Positions 21,205 to 31,228 of a stretch of 64,000 nucleotides of DNA are shown here, one piece after another. The stretch comes from Henricia sp. BOLD:AAB3569 (taxonomy: Eukaryota > Echinodermata > Asteroidea > Spinulosida > Echinasteridae). Where the stretch lies: contig JBBELK010000482.1 of NCBI GenBank assembly GCA_037783545.1, positions 744,001 to 808,000 of the forward strand, written 5' to 3'. The position numbers and the translations under genes were made by a program. The notes beneath the pieces were generated by a model that was not told the DNA's origin, did not search any database, and was given only the letters and a program-made list of their open reading frames with translations. How positions within the stretch are numbered: position 1 is the stretch's first letter; each line of letters opens with the position of its first letter.

Positions 21205-21975
21205 GGTAGTAGCCAGGGCTGTAGTCGAGTCCCCACTTCCCGAGTCCGAGTCCGAGGTGTCCGAGTCCTTGGTGTCCGAGTCCGAGTCCTTGAGTCCGAG
21301 TCCAGCAAACATCCGAGTCCTCAGCAGGCCGAGTCCGAGTCCTTATTTCAATTTCAAGTGCAAGTGTCATTGATCGTGCCTGTGATCTTTAGCAGCTCGT
21401 AAGTTTACTTTAGGCCAAAACAAAATGTTTCTTTGGGAGGTGAGATACATTTGGAGTGCTCAAAATTATTTTAAGCGGTAGAAATTATTTATGTTACATT
21501 CTCACAATTTTATTTCACATGTTCGAAATACTTTCGGCACCCAAAAAAATAACAATAGACACTTCAAATAATTTTTGGTGCCTGTATAAGGGTCTTTCTA
21601 TAAATTAGGGGTCCAAAGTGTGACATTTGGTGTCCCCCGTTACACCTGATATGTGTTATTTTTCGTACAAAAATCATTAAAATGGCTTTTAAACCATTTC
21701 GTATTATTGTACTTTATGTACACACTCTTTGAGATGGAAAGTATTTGAAGAATGTGTCCTGAATTTACAAAAACAAGATGTAAAATGTAACGGGGGACAC
21801 CAACACTGGACCCCTAATTTATAGAAAGACCCATAATGTAGTTTTTGTAAAATATTGTATATTTGTTTTTTTCACTGGACTCGGCCCAAATCTCCGAGTC
21901 CTTACCGCCCGAGTCCGAGACCTGACTAGCCGAGTCCGAGTCCTTGAAAATCGGGACTCGAGTCCTACAGCGTTG
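21205..21975. mobile_element. CAGGG-type element with GAGTCC arrays, interrupted
   Basis: The left end is CAGGGCTGTAGTCGAGTCC and the right end is GGACTCGAGTCCTACAGC, an imperfect inverted pair. Both subterminal regions consist of CCGAGTCCGAGTCC hexamer-like arrays. AGAGGTA occurs on both flanks and may be the target duplication. A separate MITE is nested at 21590-21832. Termini and layout match the element at 28398-29108. Confidence 0.7.
21590..21832. mobile_element. MITE with GGGTCTTTCTATAAATTAGG termini, nested
   Basis: The left arm GGGTCTTTCTATAAATTAGG plus GGTCCA is mirrored by TGGACC plus CCTAATTTATAGAAAGACCC. Inner arms TGTCCCCCGTTACA and TGTAACGGGGGACA also pair. ATAA flanks both sides and may be a 4-bp target duplication. 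It is 243 bp. Confidence 0.83.
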
Positions 21976-22195
21976 AGAGGTACACGTCTATATAATTGCA
22001 TACATCTAAAAATATGTGTACTATATTTTACACTATGTACAAACATACTTTTGGCATACTATGTGCATTCATATACATGTAAAACATTAAATTGAACACA
22101 CAATAACATCGATCTCAATCCAGTGGACCAAAACACGACTGATAAACCATGGAGGAAGAAACAAACAAACAATACATTTGTTTGTACACGCAATG

Positions 22196-22285
22196 TTATT
22201 CACGCACTTCATCATCACTATCACTGCTACTGCTGCTACTATCGCTGATAGGAACTGCATCATCTGACTGGTTGAAAAGCCCCAT
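22196..22285 (-). CDS. Micro-ORF, 29 codons, acidic serine-rich, copy 2
   Basis: The frame starts at AAAATGG and ends with TAA after 29 codons. It is M-G-L-F-N-Q-S-D-D-A-V-P-I-S-D, then six serines, D-S-D-D-E-V-R-E. It is colinear with copy 1 (19187-19270), with two extra codons in the Ser/Asp run. An AG (ATTTCAG) lies 6 bases upstream of the ATG, so a splice acceptor cannot be excluded and this may be a terminal exon. No upstream coding exon was found. The product would be strongly acidic. Confidence 0.45.
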   Translation of the reverse strand: MGLFNQSDDAVPISDSSSSSSDSDDEVRE

Positions 22286-22427
22286 TTTGGCTGAAATCTT
22301 TAAATATATCACCCGAGTACGACAACATTTGACAGATTTGAACAGATTTGAAGCACAGGGGATTCCCTGAAGTACGTTGTAAAACATGTGACATGCACAC
22401 ACACACATCGGCAACACGCACAACATG

Positions 22428-22507
22428 CGTGATCGATAACGCGTGATCCATCACAGGTGATCACGTGTGATCAATCACGTGTGATAAATCACGTGATTGT
22501 TATCGCG
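22428..22507. promoter_or_regulatory. Array of ATCACGTG/TGATCA palindromes
   Basis: Within 80 bp there are three CACGTG or near-CACGTG words and repeated TGATC units: GTGATCGATAACGCGTGATC and GGTGATCACGTGTGATCAAT, then CACGTGTGATAAATCACGTG. The whole block is also loosely palindromic (GATAACGCG at the left, TTATCGCG at the right). It lies just upstream of micro-ORF copy 2. CACGTG is the known USF/MITF/Myc-family E-box; binding is inference. Confidence 0.5.
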
Positions 22508-22573
22508 GTTGATACAGATCATGCTGAATGCCATGAAAGAACATCTCATGATCTGGGCCAGTTGTTAAGATTA

Positions 22574-22614
22574 TGATGGACAAAGGTTGCCTGTACCAAC
22601 TGACTAAAGGTACG
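22574..22614 (+). other. Possible 5' exon end with conserved splice donor, copy 2
   Basis: This is the partner of 19545-19592. GACAAAGGT, a TAC.AAC word and AAAGGTACG|GTAAGT are kept. See copy 1 for reasoning. Confidence 0.3.
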
Positions 22615-24060
22615 GTAAGTTGTAACAACAATTCTGAATGCATACTTTGTACTATATTGACAAAGGTACTATAGTTAACCCTTCAACAATTTTCAAAAGC
22701 AAGCCCCGGAAATACAAATGAGAATATGCATGTTTTGAATGTCAACCTACATGTATGTATGACTGCCATACAGTTACACATGTTTGGCAGATCAACCACA
22801 CATTTTTAGTCAAGAGACCACTTAATTCAAACCACGGCTGATGAATTTACATTTCTCACAAACTATATTTTTCATATTGGACTGAGCTAAAAATTAACAG
22901 GAACAAGAAGCAAATTAGCACCAGCATGGGCGTATAGGCTGGTTTTGTCCCGGGGCAGTGATCTCCACTGCCGGTTTTGTCCGGGTGGCGCGCTCAGACA
23001 AAATCATCACAGGTACCGTTAGCGCCTGGACAAAAATTTGCCAACCGGACAAAAAACTCGGCCGCCCAGGCAAAAAAATCAGCCGCCCGGACAAAAATAA
23101 TGAATTTTCCCCTTTAAAACACTGTGAAAGTACAGCCAAGTCATTCCAAAATAAGGGTGTTAATTCACCAAACATGATTCGCTTGCTATTATTGATCACT
23201 TAACATGCAAATTTATCGCATCAACAGTGCCCTCAAGTGGTGAATGTGTTCATCCTTGAGGGTAATGAATGCTCGGCGCAAAGTCGCGTAGCAAGGTACG
23301 GGTGGATCGTTGCGAGCGCGTGCGTGGCCCATATTGGAAATCGTTGCGCCCCCATACTGCAAAAAAGCTTCCGAATCCTGCATTAATTAAGACCTCCATG
23401 GGAGCTACTTTTGAATTTTCCAAGTTTCTAGCTCTTCACGTGCTAGTTAAACGGTTATAACCATTCAGTTAAAAAGTTAAACTTAAATAAGCCTTAATTC
23501 TCTATGCATTCTCTTTAATAGAGATGCATGTCACATTAACAATTTAAATGTTGGCGGCAATCAGGGATTTTTATTTATTATTATTTTTTTGGCAACAAAT
23601 GGGGATCATTTGCGGCAATTAGAGATAGTTTGCAAAATCAGGAATTGTTTTTGGAGATCATGAATTGTTAAATTTTTAGACAAGTGGGAAATTTGTTAAG
23701 CTTGGCAAAATGTCTCCAAACAAGTAATGTTTGCAATGATCAGAAAATGTTTTAAACTATTGAATGGTTTAACAGTTAAATTAAAGGTTAAACCACACTA
23801 TATATGAACCATCCTAACTCATGGTCTTTCAGAATCATTCCGACATCACAAAATACTGGCTAAAAAATATCCGTTTTAGCCACAAATTTTCCATCCAAAG
23901 CTCAAGCATACATGTACATGAGAAAAAAATCCCTCAATGCAAAATTACTCAGTGTCTTTAACACGCTTCCCTTTAGTTAATCTTGCAAAATCAAGTAAAA
24001 ATATTATCTTAAATAGTTTGTGAATTTTATACACCACTTAATAATGCACTAGTGGTGAGT

Positions 24061-24170
24061 TGGCGGGAAAAAATGGAGCATGTGACTTTGTTGGCGGGAG
24101 AATATTAAGTGGTGTACTACAATACCAACAAAGAGGGGGCTATATCATTGGACCATTGAGCTCAAAGTCT
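24061..24170 (+). promoter_or_regulatory. Conserved block with two E2F-like TTGGCGGGA words, copy 2
   Basis: This corresponds to 20540-20640. TTGGCGGGAAAAAATGGAGC and TTGTTGGCGGGAGAATATTA are both present. The downstream text CAACAAAGAGGGGGCTATAT and GACCATTGAGCTCAAAG is unchanged between copies. Confidence 0.4.
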
Positions 24171-24176
24171 GTAATG

Positions 24177-24298
24177 TAGACTAATCCGACGTATGGGTGT
24201 TTACATGACGTCACAATAGAAATACACCGCAGTAACAATGGAATAGTCACAAGAGGGCGGGCTCACTAAATGTTGCTCGGATTACACTACACTGCCCG
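24177..24298. mobile_element. MITE, family H (TAGNNTAATCYGA termini), copy 1
   Basis: The left end TAGACTAATCCGACG and the right end GCTCGGATTACACTA are inverted. The interior has CAGTAACAATGGAATA and AAGAGGGCGGG. A second copy is at 29996-30117. The corresponding position in duplication copy 1 (about 20640) lacks it, so insertion followed the duplication. Confidence 0.83.
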
Positions 24299-24479
24299 TC
24301 CCAAATTTACATACAGGTGTATATACCCTATGACAAGCGTGCATGCTGTTTGCTTAAAGGCAGGTGCATAAATAAAGCATGTTTGAATAATGTGGTTACT
24401 CATGCAAGCGTGGGAAAATTTACGTTTGCAGGAAGTAACGATAATTAAAAATTTCGATAGCACATGCACCGCTAGATAA

Positions 24480-25676
24480 TTCAATGAACATTTCATCTTA
24501 GTGTCAACATTTTATTTCCTATTATTCCCCAAAATTTTAACTGCCCATTTAAACAAAAACAATCTTTGCATTAATTGCATACAAATTTAGTATTCAGTTT
24601 TCTAACTATACTGACACACTATAGAAACGCAAAACACACACTTTAAAAATGCAAAAACGAGTTTTGAATGCAATAATATCACATGCACATTAAATGTTAT
24701 TGCTGTGTGATGTTCCTGCCACCACCATACCCAAAGCTCGTTCTCTCTCACCTTCCGTTAACCGTGGCATGATGGGAGTGCATGGCATCTCGTGATTGTG
24801 TCTTGCTTATAATGCATGCAGGCCAGGTACTCGTGTTGCACGTGTATTGCATTCAACATGATTGTGCATGCCTGTGACAGCTGCACAGAATTTTCTGTGT
24901 TTTGTCAATAGTTTTAGTATTGGGAACATAGATGAGATTCAAACCCAGCCTTATTGACAAAATTATGTCTTTGCCACTCACAAATGTTGTTTGGGCCTTA
25001 CCATTCTTATTGCCTGCATTACATATAATTGCACCAAATTTTCTGTTTTGCGTTTCTAAAGTGTGTCAATATTTGTACGTATGTATATTTTGGAGATTTC
25101 TTTATGTACCCAAACAAAACAACACTGAACAAATTCAAGCAAGCATATTAAAGCCCTATCGCATCCTTTGCAGTGCACCCAAAATTTTACTTCATAAGTT
25201 GGCAAAGGTAACAAAAGTATCAATTTTTCCCCATTAATTCAACTCTAAGGTCATGCATGAAATTTCTATACACCAGTACAAGGAATTGCACCTAAAATTT
25301 TATTTGTTATATTGCAGAATGTCGTATTTCACAGTGCTATTATGGGAGTTTACCTAATACATTTTATGTCCCGTGCATTTCGCAATCAGGTTGGACTTTT
25401 GAAGAAATTAATTGCACAATACATTTAAGGTCGAGTAAACATGCACTTTGCACAAACACAGAGCCCAAAAATGTACATGTACCAGAGTACAATAATATAC
25501 CATTCAAATAAAAGTCAAAAGACCAAACAGGAATTAAGCTAGCATTTTTACGTGCATGCAACCGTGACTAAAGCTATTTTACTGAACTGGAAATGTGAAA
25601 AACAAAATGGATTTGCCCACTGCATTGCTGGAAAAAGAGAGGCAAACACGAGATTGTTGTGGTGCTCTGGCGGATC
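24480..25676. other. TRAF intron, AT-rich, nothing recognised
   Basis: There are many ACATGTA words and no conserved exon. A pair of words (AAATTTTCTGTTTTGCGTTTCTA and the TAGAAACGCAAAACACACA region) at 25035 and 24620 hints at a degenerate inverted pair. Confidence 0.35.
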
Positions 25677-25678
25677 AT

Positions 25679-25752
25679 GCCCAGATAGCTCAGTTGGTAG
25701 AGCAATTGGACATGTAAGCCAAAGACATGGGTTCGAATCCCAGTCGGGGCAC
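25679..25752 (+). tRNA. tRNA-like sequence (Thr-type TGT position), probably a SINE head or decayed tRNA
   Basis: The stretch from GCCCAGATAGCTCAGTTGG to CCCAGTCGGGGCA has a perfect A box (TAGCTCAGTTGG), a perfect B box (GGTTCGAATCC), an acceptor stem with six of seven pairs and a GTGGG/CCCAG-like T stem. The anticodon stem has a mismatch and position 33 is A rather than T, so a working tRNA is doubtful. It is flanked by ordinary intron sequence. Confidence 0.5.
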
Positions 25753-25759
25753 TGCAATT

Positions 25760-28000
25760 TTCTCGTGTTTCTCAATTCATCTTTCAATCCTGTCATACAT
25801 ACCTTTAAAAATTAAACAATAATAAGTCACAATTGGAGATGAGATAAATACAATTTGTTAGTAAATTATTTACTTTCTCCTAAATATTAAATAAAAATGA
25901 ATTACTTCAGTGCTTTAAAAAAAATATATACATCATGTAGTTTCATGTGTAACATTGCGATTTAATTATCTGAAAGCAATACGTGTATATATATTTGTAA
26001 AATAGTGGTTGTACAGCCACCAGCCCCACAATAATGTTTGAATACATCACATCTACACGATGTACATGCACTCAACATTTCAATGATAATTGGGTCTTTC
26101 CACGGTAAAGAACTTTAATTTAAAAAAAACCCTCTGTTTTAATTAAAGTTCTTTAAGATCTTACCAAATTATGTACATATGTACACCCTTTCTGACTTGT
26201 AAGTAAATGGTATTTTGGACCATTCCGTAAAATGATGAAATTACTTTTGTGAAATGACGCAATTGTTGAAATTATAATTTTTTTTTTCAATTTAAGAAGA
26301 CATGCAAGGGCCCCACAGTTTATGATATTGGTTTTATGGCACATCTGGCAAATGTTGTGCACTTTGTGCCATGCGCTGAAACATGTACAGGCAAATCGAT
26401 AACAAATTGATTATACTAAAAGGCCAGAGTTCACACGGTACATATGGTACATGTGATATGACGCATGTATGCAAGTGACACTGCCCAACATGGAAACGTG
26501 GAAAGGTGGAAAGGTCAAGCTGTGTGGGGGAAATCTAGGTGAGGATGACATGGACTGGATCATCACTGATCTACATAGTGGGATCGGCCAACTGCAACCA
26601 TCACAAGAACACACCCTCTTTTAATTTACTACATTTAATCTATCTGCATATTTTCCATGAATAGGATCAAGCCACCTGTCCATTTCATAATGATGATATT
26701 TTCCTACACAGTGCACATACACTACATGTAGTCTACTCACAATAAGTTAGGGATATAATAATAATGATGACATCTTATATTGTACAAATACAACCTAGTT
26801 TGATGGGAAATACATGTCGTGAAAACTAATGACCCCGAAGTGTTGGATGATGATGGGACTATATACAGTTGTATCTCCCGAGGCGCAAGCATTAGTTTTA
26901 CTGTACCTCATAAATATTATGTCAGGCAGCCGCGGTATCTCATTAATCCAAACCTCCATTTCTAATATCGGATGTCGGTTTGATGTTGGTTTGATTTCTG
27001 CTGTGATAGACTGGTACAATGTGCTCACCACTGATTTCCACGGATACGCATGAAAACGCATGTAAAACGCATGCATCGTTTGTACATTTAATTATAAAGA
27101 TCACGACATACTGGGACAAATCTAAGGCAGTGAGCCAAAGTGTGTGATAGTACCTCGCATCATGCGCACGTGCAAAGACGCGGGGAAATAATAGTAAAAA
27201 CTATCACACAGCTGAGTTGACCACAAAACGTGGATTTTTGCAACTTATTTGCCTGGTGTGAAATTAATTTGGTTTGTGCAAAAAAAAAGGTGTGAAATGA
27301 CATGGGGTAAAATTGTCGTCAGGTCCCTCGGTCAAGTCTCAATTTAAGTTTGAGTCTTTGAGAGCAAGTCTCTATTCAAATCAAGTCTCAAGTCATATAA
27401 ATCAAGCTTAAAAGTCAAGTCAAGTCCCATAATATTGCGACTCAAATGGGACTCAATTCCAACTTGTGACTCAAGTCTTTGAACAGACTTAGGGAAGACT
27501 GCGGGGTTAAAAGTTCACAACTCAAATTAGAACAACCTAGGCAGCAAAAAGCCCAAAAGCTACTTTCTGACTTGAAATTCTCATCCCAGCGCCGTTCTTC
27601 CCCCAACCCCCCCACCCCCCCCCCCCCCCCCCTCCCCCCCCCCCCCCCCCCCCAATTGCTCTTTCCCCGGATCAAGTCCAACTCAGTTCTAGACCAGGGT
27701 TGAAAATTTTGGCTCCGGAGCAAGACACTTTCCCTGGGGCAAGAACAGCAGTGTGAAAAGGGGCAACGATGGGTTCTAATTTGTTCAAGAGAGAGACAAG
27801 GTGCCGATCTCCAGGGTAAGTTCATGAGTGAGTTTGAGAACAACAAGTGTGAATCAACTTGGTGGTAAAATATTGCGTTTCACTCCAGGGTGGCACCGGG
27901 GCGAGTTCGCCTCAGGCATAGTTATGCTAGTGGGGGGAAGGGGAGGGGAATGTAGGACAGAAAGCACACACACAATTTTACAAATAATACAGTATTTTAC
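25760..28000. other. TRAF intron; CTTGACTC-type and poly-C low-complexity sequence
   Basis: The stretch 26105-26155 contains a short inverted repeat (AAAGAACTTTAATTTAA / TTAATTAAAGTTCTTT). The stretch 27330-27480 is a CAAGTCTCAA/AAGTCAAGTC-rich degenerate array like those in the CAGGG elements. The stretch 27607-27652 is poly-C, about 46 bases with few interruptions. No exon was recognised before 28001. Confidence 0.45.
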
Positions 28001-28087
28001 CTTTGCGTTGCAGCCAAGTGGGTGAAACATACATTTCGTCTTTCTTTTTGCGCAGTCTCCCGAATCCGGATCTGAATGCTTTTCCAG
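28001..28087 (-). CDS. TRAF3-like, exon 6 (zinc-finger segment)
   Basis: The exon is 87 nt, 29 codons, between acceptor TTTTTTTACTAG and donor GTAAAA. It reads L-E-K-H-S-D-P-D-S-G-D-C-A-K-R-K-T-K-C-M and ends H-P-L-G-C-N-A-K. The C-x(5-6)-C spacing and the following M-Q-E-H-L in the next exon make a TRAF-type zinc finger split by a 11.3 kb phase 0 intron. It is too short to stand out as an ORF; the identification rests on frame continuity and cysteine spacing. Confidence 0.88.
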
Positions 28088-28397
28088 CTAGTAAAAAAAC
28101 AAAACAATTTTGTCTGTTAACGTATAAACACAATTATGAATGACAGCATCAGCAGATTATTGGTTTTCACAGATAAAGCCACAGACAACCGCAAAAAGTA
28201 GAGATGAAACGTGTCTTTGAACTACAAATAACATCTAACTCCTTTGAGAGACTACAGCACTAAAAGTGGACTCCAATAACAAATGTTCCGAGAAAATTAG
28301 TCTTTTACCAAGACATTCTGCCCAAAGTAAACTTACACGCATTGCAATTCCCTTGTACACTGATAAAGTTATACTAAACTGTTTTGTGGAATACTAG

Positions 28398-29108
28398 CAG
28401 GGTTGCATTGACTCGGACTCGAGACTCGAACCTCAAATTACTTGACTTGGAACTCGAACCTCAAATGACTTGACTAGACTCAGACTTGTACATTTTTTGA
28501 CTCGGGTCTGCCAAAAATGAAATTGAACCTTAATGCTCTTTTTTTTTGTCATTTTGACGACCGAATTAATTGCTTTTCAGCACTAGCTTTTATTTATGCG
28601 CCAGTCACACATACACGACGCACGGCCCGCGCACTGAAAAATTAGCAATTTTTGCCAGTGCGTTGTCGTTCGCTAGGTGTGCGTCAGCATTCGTTACTAG
28701 TTCGTCGAGCGCGCTGGACCAACACTATGCATTTGTTGTCATTCGTTTTGTGAGTCGGGATTTTGGTGCATGCACAAAAATGTGCGCGGAGCTCGACGCA
28801 TGAATGTAAGACGCACTGATCTTATTTTCCATTAATTTTCAATGCGCGGGCGTGCGTCGCATATGTGCGACCGAGCCATTAACTGGAGCATTCTTGGCAG
28901 AACAACAAAAATACTCTACAAGAATGCAAGTTTCAGCGTTTAGACTCATTTTAAAATTTGCTTGAACAAATTTATTGTTGTGACTACATGTGTACTTGAC
29001 TTGAACCGACTTGACCAACATGCTTGACTTGACTTGACTTGGGACTCGAAGGCAATTTGACTTGACCTGTCTTGGGACTCGAGCAGAGGGAGACTCATTA
29101 CAACCCTG
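28398..29108. mobile_element. hAT-like nonautonomous element with 8-bp target duplication
   Basis: The element begins CAGGGTTGCATTGACTCGG and ends GAGACTCATTACAACCCTG. AATACTAG lies immediately on both sides (28390-28397 and 29109-29116), a perfect 8-bp duplication as made by hAT transposases. Subterminal regions are ACTTGACTTG/GACTCGA arrays. A second MITE is nested at about 28596-28880. No transposase ORF is present. Confidence 0.9.
28596..28880. mobile_element. MITE nested in the hAT-like element
   Basis: ATGCGCCAGTCACACATACA followed by CGACGCACGGCCCGCGCA is mirrored by TGCGCGGGCGTGCGTCGCAT followed by ATGTGCGACCGAGCCAT. The GC-rich arms stand out against the AT-rich host. The ends are approximate. 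Confidence 0.7.
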
Positions 29109-29257
29109 AATACTAGCTCGAGTTAGTGTTTAAATACAAATAGCCGATTGGACCAGGGTTGAAATTTTAAAAAGTCTATATACGGGTGCACACAAGTAAA
29201 TAGGCAAGATCTGTGCGCCGAGCTCATGAATATTTTGTGTGCCCTCAAATTCTTTTA

Positions 29258-29664
29258 TATTAGAGAGAATTGCGAGCTAAACGAGTGTGGTCTTGTGTAG
29301 AATATGACTATCGCCGCGATGTGGGGTATTTTTTCTTCCAACTACAAACATTTTAGACACTGTAGCTCCTAAAAGTGGCCCTATTTTGCCCAGTAGCGTA
29401 TGTGCCTTTGTTCCAAAATGGACGCTGGTCTGTTTAGCAATTTTCACTGTTGCAGGGATAGTTTTGTTTCAAGTGCAAATTAGGGAATAAAAGTGACGGA
29501 TTACCCTCATAAAATTGAACAGAATTGAAAAGATGAGACTTCAATGAGTATTTTGGTTGTTGTCCTGAGAAGCTGAGAGAGTTGTGAGTATTTTTAAATG
29601 ATTTTTGAAAATGGGGCATTTAGCATTGGTTCCTATGGGAGCCCTATTTACTTGTGTGCAACCA
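29258..29664 (+). repeat. Dispersed ~400 bp repeat, copy 1
   Basis: This is nearly identical to 56252-56641 and shares TTAGAGAGAATT, ATATGACTATCGCCGCGATG, AAATGGACGCTGGTCTGTTT and TTCCTATGGGAGCCCTATTT. Copy 2 lacks about 25 bp near 29530. The ends are not marked by inverted repeats, and no ORF is conserved on both. Confidence 0.82.
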
Positions 29665-29995
29665 AACAGGGTGCATGGAACCATGTAGATTTCAACACAG
29701 GTCGAACGTTCATAGTGTGAAAAGGCCTTAAGTGTCGATAAGTTAGATTAATATGGCACCATGTATGTAAAACAGACATGTATGTTAACATAGCAGTTTA
29801 TGGGCCTACTTAATTGCTAAAAATGTAACACAAACTTGAAACTGCTCTTGAAGATTAAATGTTAATCACATACACCTGGACATTCAACAGTACAGATAGT
29901 ACTTATGTGATTGTGCAATCACATTGGTATGAACATTTTGCCTCAAGGCCATGCATTAGAGAAAAGTTTACAAGGTTAAGGAAAGTTTGATGAAC

Positions 29996-30117
29996 CTATA
30001 GACTAATCTGACGAATGTGGTGTATCTCCAAGGTATATTTACATGACGACACTGCAGTAACAATGGAATAACCACAAGAGGGCGGGTTCACTAAATGTTG
30101 CTCGGATTACACTATAG
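29996..30117. mobile_element. MITE, family H, copy 2
   Basis: CTATAGACTAATCTGACG at the left and CTCGGATTACACTATAG at the right are inverted. It shares CAGTAACAATGGAATA and AAGAGGGCGGG with 24177-24298. Confidence 0.83.
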
Positions 30118-30559
30118 TATTTTGATATTTAGTACTTGGTTATTTAAGGAAAGTTGTATCATGGAGGAAGGCCATGGTTGTATGAACTCACCCTAAAATG
30201 TAGTTGGTTCTTTAAGAAAGGTTTTGTGAATTCGCATTGGAATGTAATGGGTTTGTGCTTTTTCTGTGAACTTGAATGCAATTTATTCTTTGGGAAAGTT
30301 CGGTGAGCTTGCCTTGGTATATGTACATGTGTAACTGGCTTTTACAAAGGTTCTCTGCACCTATCAAAGTATGCAGCAATGGTTCTGAACTACTGGTTCT
30401 TAATTCCTCATTATTTATAGGTTTAAACATGCAGATTAACCAAGGGAATGGCATACTTGGAAAATCATTGGTTGTTGAAATGGGTAGGGACAATTTAAGG
30501 TATAAAATGAAACTTTTGAGAGTGGTTTTTATGTTATACTCGGTAGTCTATAATCACCA

Positions 30560-30833
30560 TGCAGCTCGATAATGTTAGGGCATCAAGCCCCATTGTTTCA
30601 TTCTATTGATATCAGCTCAGAACCAGTTGAAAACCAGTAACCAATTCTCAGTTCAACTGGACCAGTTCAGACCAGTTCAACTGGACCAGTTCAGACCAGT
30701 TCAACTGGACCAGTTCAGACCAGTTCAACTGGACCAGTTCAGACCAGTTCAACTGGACCAGTTCAGACCAGTTCAACTGGTTTCAACTGGAATTTTCACC
30801 TAGGATGCAGCTCGATAATGTTAGGGCATCAAG
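30560..30833 (+). repeat. 24-bp minisatellite bracketed by 29-bp direct repeats
   Basis: ATGCAGCTCGATAATGTTAG followed by GGCATCAAG occurs at about 30559 and 30805. Between them, 30651-30780 is five full and one partial copy of a 24-bp unit (GTTCAACTGGACCAGTTCAG plus ACCA) with no visible mismatches. An open frame through it would repeat V-Q-L-D-Q-F-R-P, but no start or splice context supports translation. Confidence 0.85.
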
Positions 30834-30885
30834 GCCCTGTGGTTTTTCCTCCAGTTTGGGGAAGACCGACAGATCGGAGGTCAGT

Positions 30886-31228
30886 ATATACACCAATATG
30901 GTAATAAGGTCTTCTTCCCTGTACATCCGCCATAGCTGGGGGGCTTCCACTGAATGAACTGTATGTTTTTGTTGTTGCTGAAGCTGCATTTGTTTACTTC
31001 GAACAAGTTGCGCGTCTTTGTAGGGTTGTGTGCGCGCGAAGGCGGGCGCGTGTACGCAAAGGCTAGGCGGGCGCGTCGCGTATACGCGAAGGAGGCTCGT
31101 TCGTGCATGTAATGGATGAGCGCTTTTCGTTCTAACAGCAACACAAAACGCACAGCCCATGCACTGGACGCCCCCCAGCTATGGCGGATATGCAGGGAGC
31201 AGACCTTCGTTACCGGATTGGTGTATAT
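30886..31228. mobile_element. MITE with ~90 bp inverted ends (TATACACCAAT termini)
   Basis: The left arm TATACACCAATATGGTAATA and later CATCCGCCATAGCTGGGGGG is repeated inverted at the right (CCCCCCAGCTATGGCGGATA and TTACCGGATTGGTGTATA). The centre is GC-rich with GCGGGCGCG repeats. Two overlapping ORFs on the minus strand are shadows of the arms. Confidence 0.83.

Larger units (their letters stand above)
21975..24450. repeat. Intronic duplication, copy 2
   Basis: This is the partner of 18980-20850, longer because of insertions such as the MITE at 24177-24298 and the GACAAAA/CGGCCGCC-rich stretch at 22930-23100. It keeps the micro-ORF, the GTAAGT block, the TTGGCGGGA block and the TAAAGCATGTTTGAATAATG block in the same order. 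Confidence 0.82.

Noticed and set aside
25679-25752. Functional tRNA-Thr gene
   Set aside because: A and B boxes are intact, but the anticodon stem is mismatched and the invariant T33 is missing; kept only as a tRNA-like feature.
30606-30803. ORF with eight-residue V-Q-L-D-Q-F-R-P repeats
   Set aside because: The 24-bp unit is a multiple of three, so any frame without a stop stays open; no start context or exon signals.
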